Assembly (NCBI GenBank): GCA_029946105.1
Contig: JAQSDW010000065.1
Span: 1-52,968, forward strand
Origin: Reyranella sp.
GTDB lineage: Bacteria; Pseudomonadota; Alphaproteobacteria; Reyranellales; Reyranellaceae
DNA length: 52,968 nt
Direction: 5' to 3'
In this document: positions 52,406 through 52,968 of the stretch, piece after piece
How the letters are laid out: the number at the start of each line of letters is the position of its first letter
How positions within the stretch are numbered: the stretch's first letter is position 1
The notes under the pieces: generated by a model
Databases searched by the model: none
Told to the model about the DNA's origin: nothing
What the model saw: the letters and a program-made list of their open reading frames with translations, nothing else
Made by a program: the position numbers and the translations under genes

Positions 52406-52968
52406 GTCGTCCTCTTGCGGTTCACGAACGCCGTCATGGGCACGATATGCTCGCCGTCGCTCACCGACTGGGCAAAAGAATCGATGCCGGCCTGCACGGC
52501 CTCGTCGAGCGACAGCCGCTCCCAGCGCCGCATCAGACGCTTCTGCGCCCGTATCGCCAGCGGTGTGCCCTCGACGATCGAATGCACGCAGCGCTCGACC
52601 GCCTCAGCGATCTTGGCGACCGGCACGACCTCCTCGACGAGGCCCCAGGCCTCGGCCTTGGCGGCACCGATGTTCTCGGCCGTCAGCAGCATCCACGAGG
52701 TCCGGCCCCAACCGATCAGGCGCGGCAGCAGCGCCGCCTCGACCACCGAGGGAACTCCGACCTTGACCTCGGGCATGCCGAAATGGGCGTTGTCGGCCGC
52801 GATGCGCAGGTCGCAGGCCGCCGCCACTTCCAGGCCGGCGCCCAGCGTATAACCTTCCATCCGGCAGATCACCGGCACGGGACAGTCGCGGATCGACTGG
52901 CAGAGCTTGTGGATCAGGGTGATGAAGGCGCGGCCTTCCTGGGATTGGCGCATCGCCGCCATGTGGTT
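52402..52968 (-). CDS. Enoyl-CoA hydratase/isomerase family protein (5' truncated)
   Basis: The frame runs off the right edge, so the true N-terminus is missing. The visible 188 codons hold the crotonase core: G-Y-T-L-G-A-G-L-E-V-A-A-A-C-D-L-R-I-A (oxyanion-hole region), F-G-M-P-E-V-K-V-G, and V-E-E-V-V-P. It sits in an operon with the AtuA-like gene. It acts on acyl-CoA, perhaps in branched-chain or terpene degradation. Confidence 0.88.
   Translation of the reverse strand, partial: NHMAAMRQSQEGRAFITLIHKLCQSIRDCPVPVICRMEGYTLGAGLEVAAACDLRIAADNAHFGMPEVKVGVPSVVEAALLPRLIGWGRTSWMLLTAENIGAAKAEAWGLVEEVVPVAKIAEAVERCVHSIVEGTPLAIRAQKRLMRRWERLSLDEAVQAGIDSFAQSVSDGEHIVPMTAFVNRKRTT

Overview
The window is GC-rich, densely packed chromosomal DNA from an alphaproteobacterium. 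The best clue is a housekeeping block on the minus strand (dcd, murA, DUF2948, hisG, hisD, UPF0262, low-molecular-weight phosphatase, infA, maf, RNase E/G, yacG, tRNA-Phe), whose order is typical of that class. Tripartite-tricarboxylate (Bug) receptors, amidases, dehydrogenases and amidohydrolases suggest a free-living degrader of organic acids and amides, perhaps near Reyranella or other Rhodospirillales. The genus is inference. No rRNA, CRISPR array, transposase or prophage core was seen.

The most exciting item is at 870-1634. A glutaredoxin-like domain fused to a DinB-like domain has an in-frame TGA (903-905) exactly where the first cysteine of the CxxC redox motif should be (TGA-Thr-Ser-Cys). 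A strong Shine-Dalgarno sequence precedes the ATG, the frame stays open for 242 codons after the TGA, and the codons just after it are unusually AT-rich and fold into hairpins. This looks like an undescribed selenoprotein (UxxC). A nonsense mutation cannot be excluded from sequence alone.

Layout. 1-2.4 kb: Bug receptor, selenoprotein candidate, DUF883 protein and a small membrane protein. 2.4-5.9 kb: AI-2E-type permease, OmpA-like secreted protein, alpha/beta hydrolase with a Cys nucleophile, and two tandem STAS-like paralogues that are both broken. 6-10.5 kb: serine hydrolase, an AraC regulator divergent from a diiron protein, and a YqjI-like His-rich PadR repressor in operon with DUF2218 behind an AT-rich palindromic operator. 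10.5-11.2 kb: a 40-aa protein followed by a helix-turn-helix frame with no good start. 11.3-17.7 kb: carbamoylase, two amidases, divergent ABC solute receptor and DMT exporter. 17.7-21.1 kb: molybdopterin dehydrogenase large subunit and Rieske oxygenase.

21-30 kb: YghU-type GST, metallophosphoesterase, two divergent MFS permeases (one Fsr-like), DmpA peptidase, class A beta-lactamase, SDR and a PcaB-like lyase. 30-38.6 kb: Bug receptor, aldo/keto reductase, D-aminoacylase-like and TIM-barrel hydrolases, Gfo/Idh oxidoreductase, GlcG-like protein, secreted FKBP, cupin-like protein and SDR. 38.6-48.8 kb: the housekeeping block, interrupted between infA and the phosphatase gene by two pairs of duplicated secreted-protein genes on the plus strand. 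48.8-53 kb: haloalkane dehalogenase, HXXEE membrane protein, AtuA-family protein and an edge-truncated enoyl-CoA hydratase. Apart from the short HTH region at 10.6-11.3 kb, no gap longer than about 300 bases lacks a gene.
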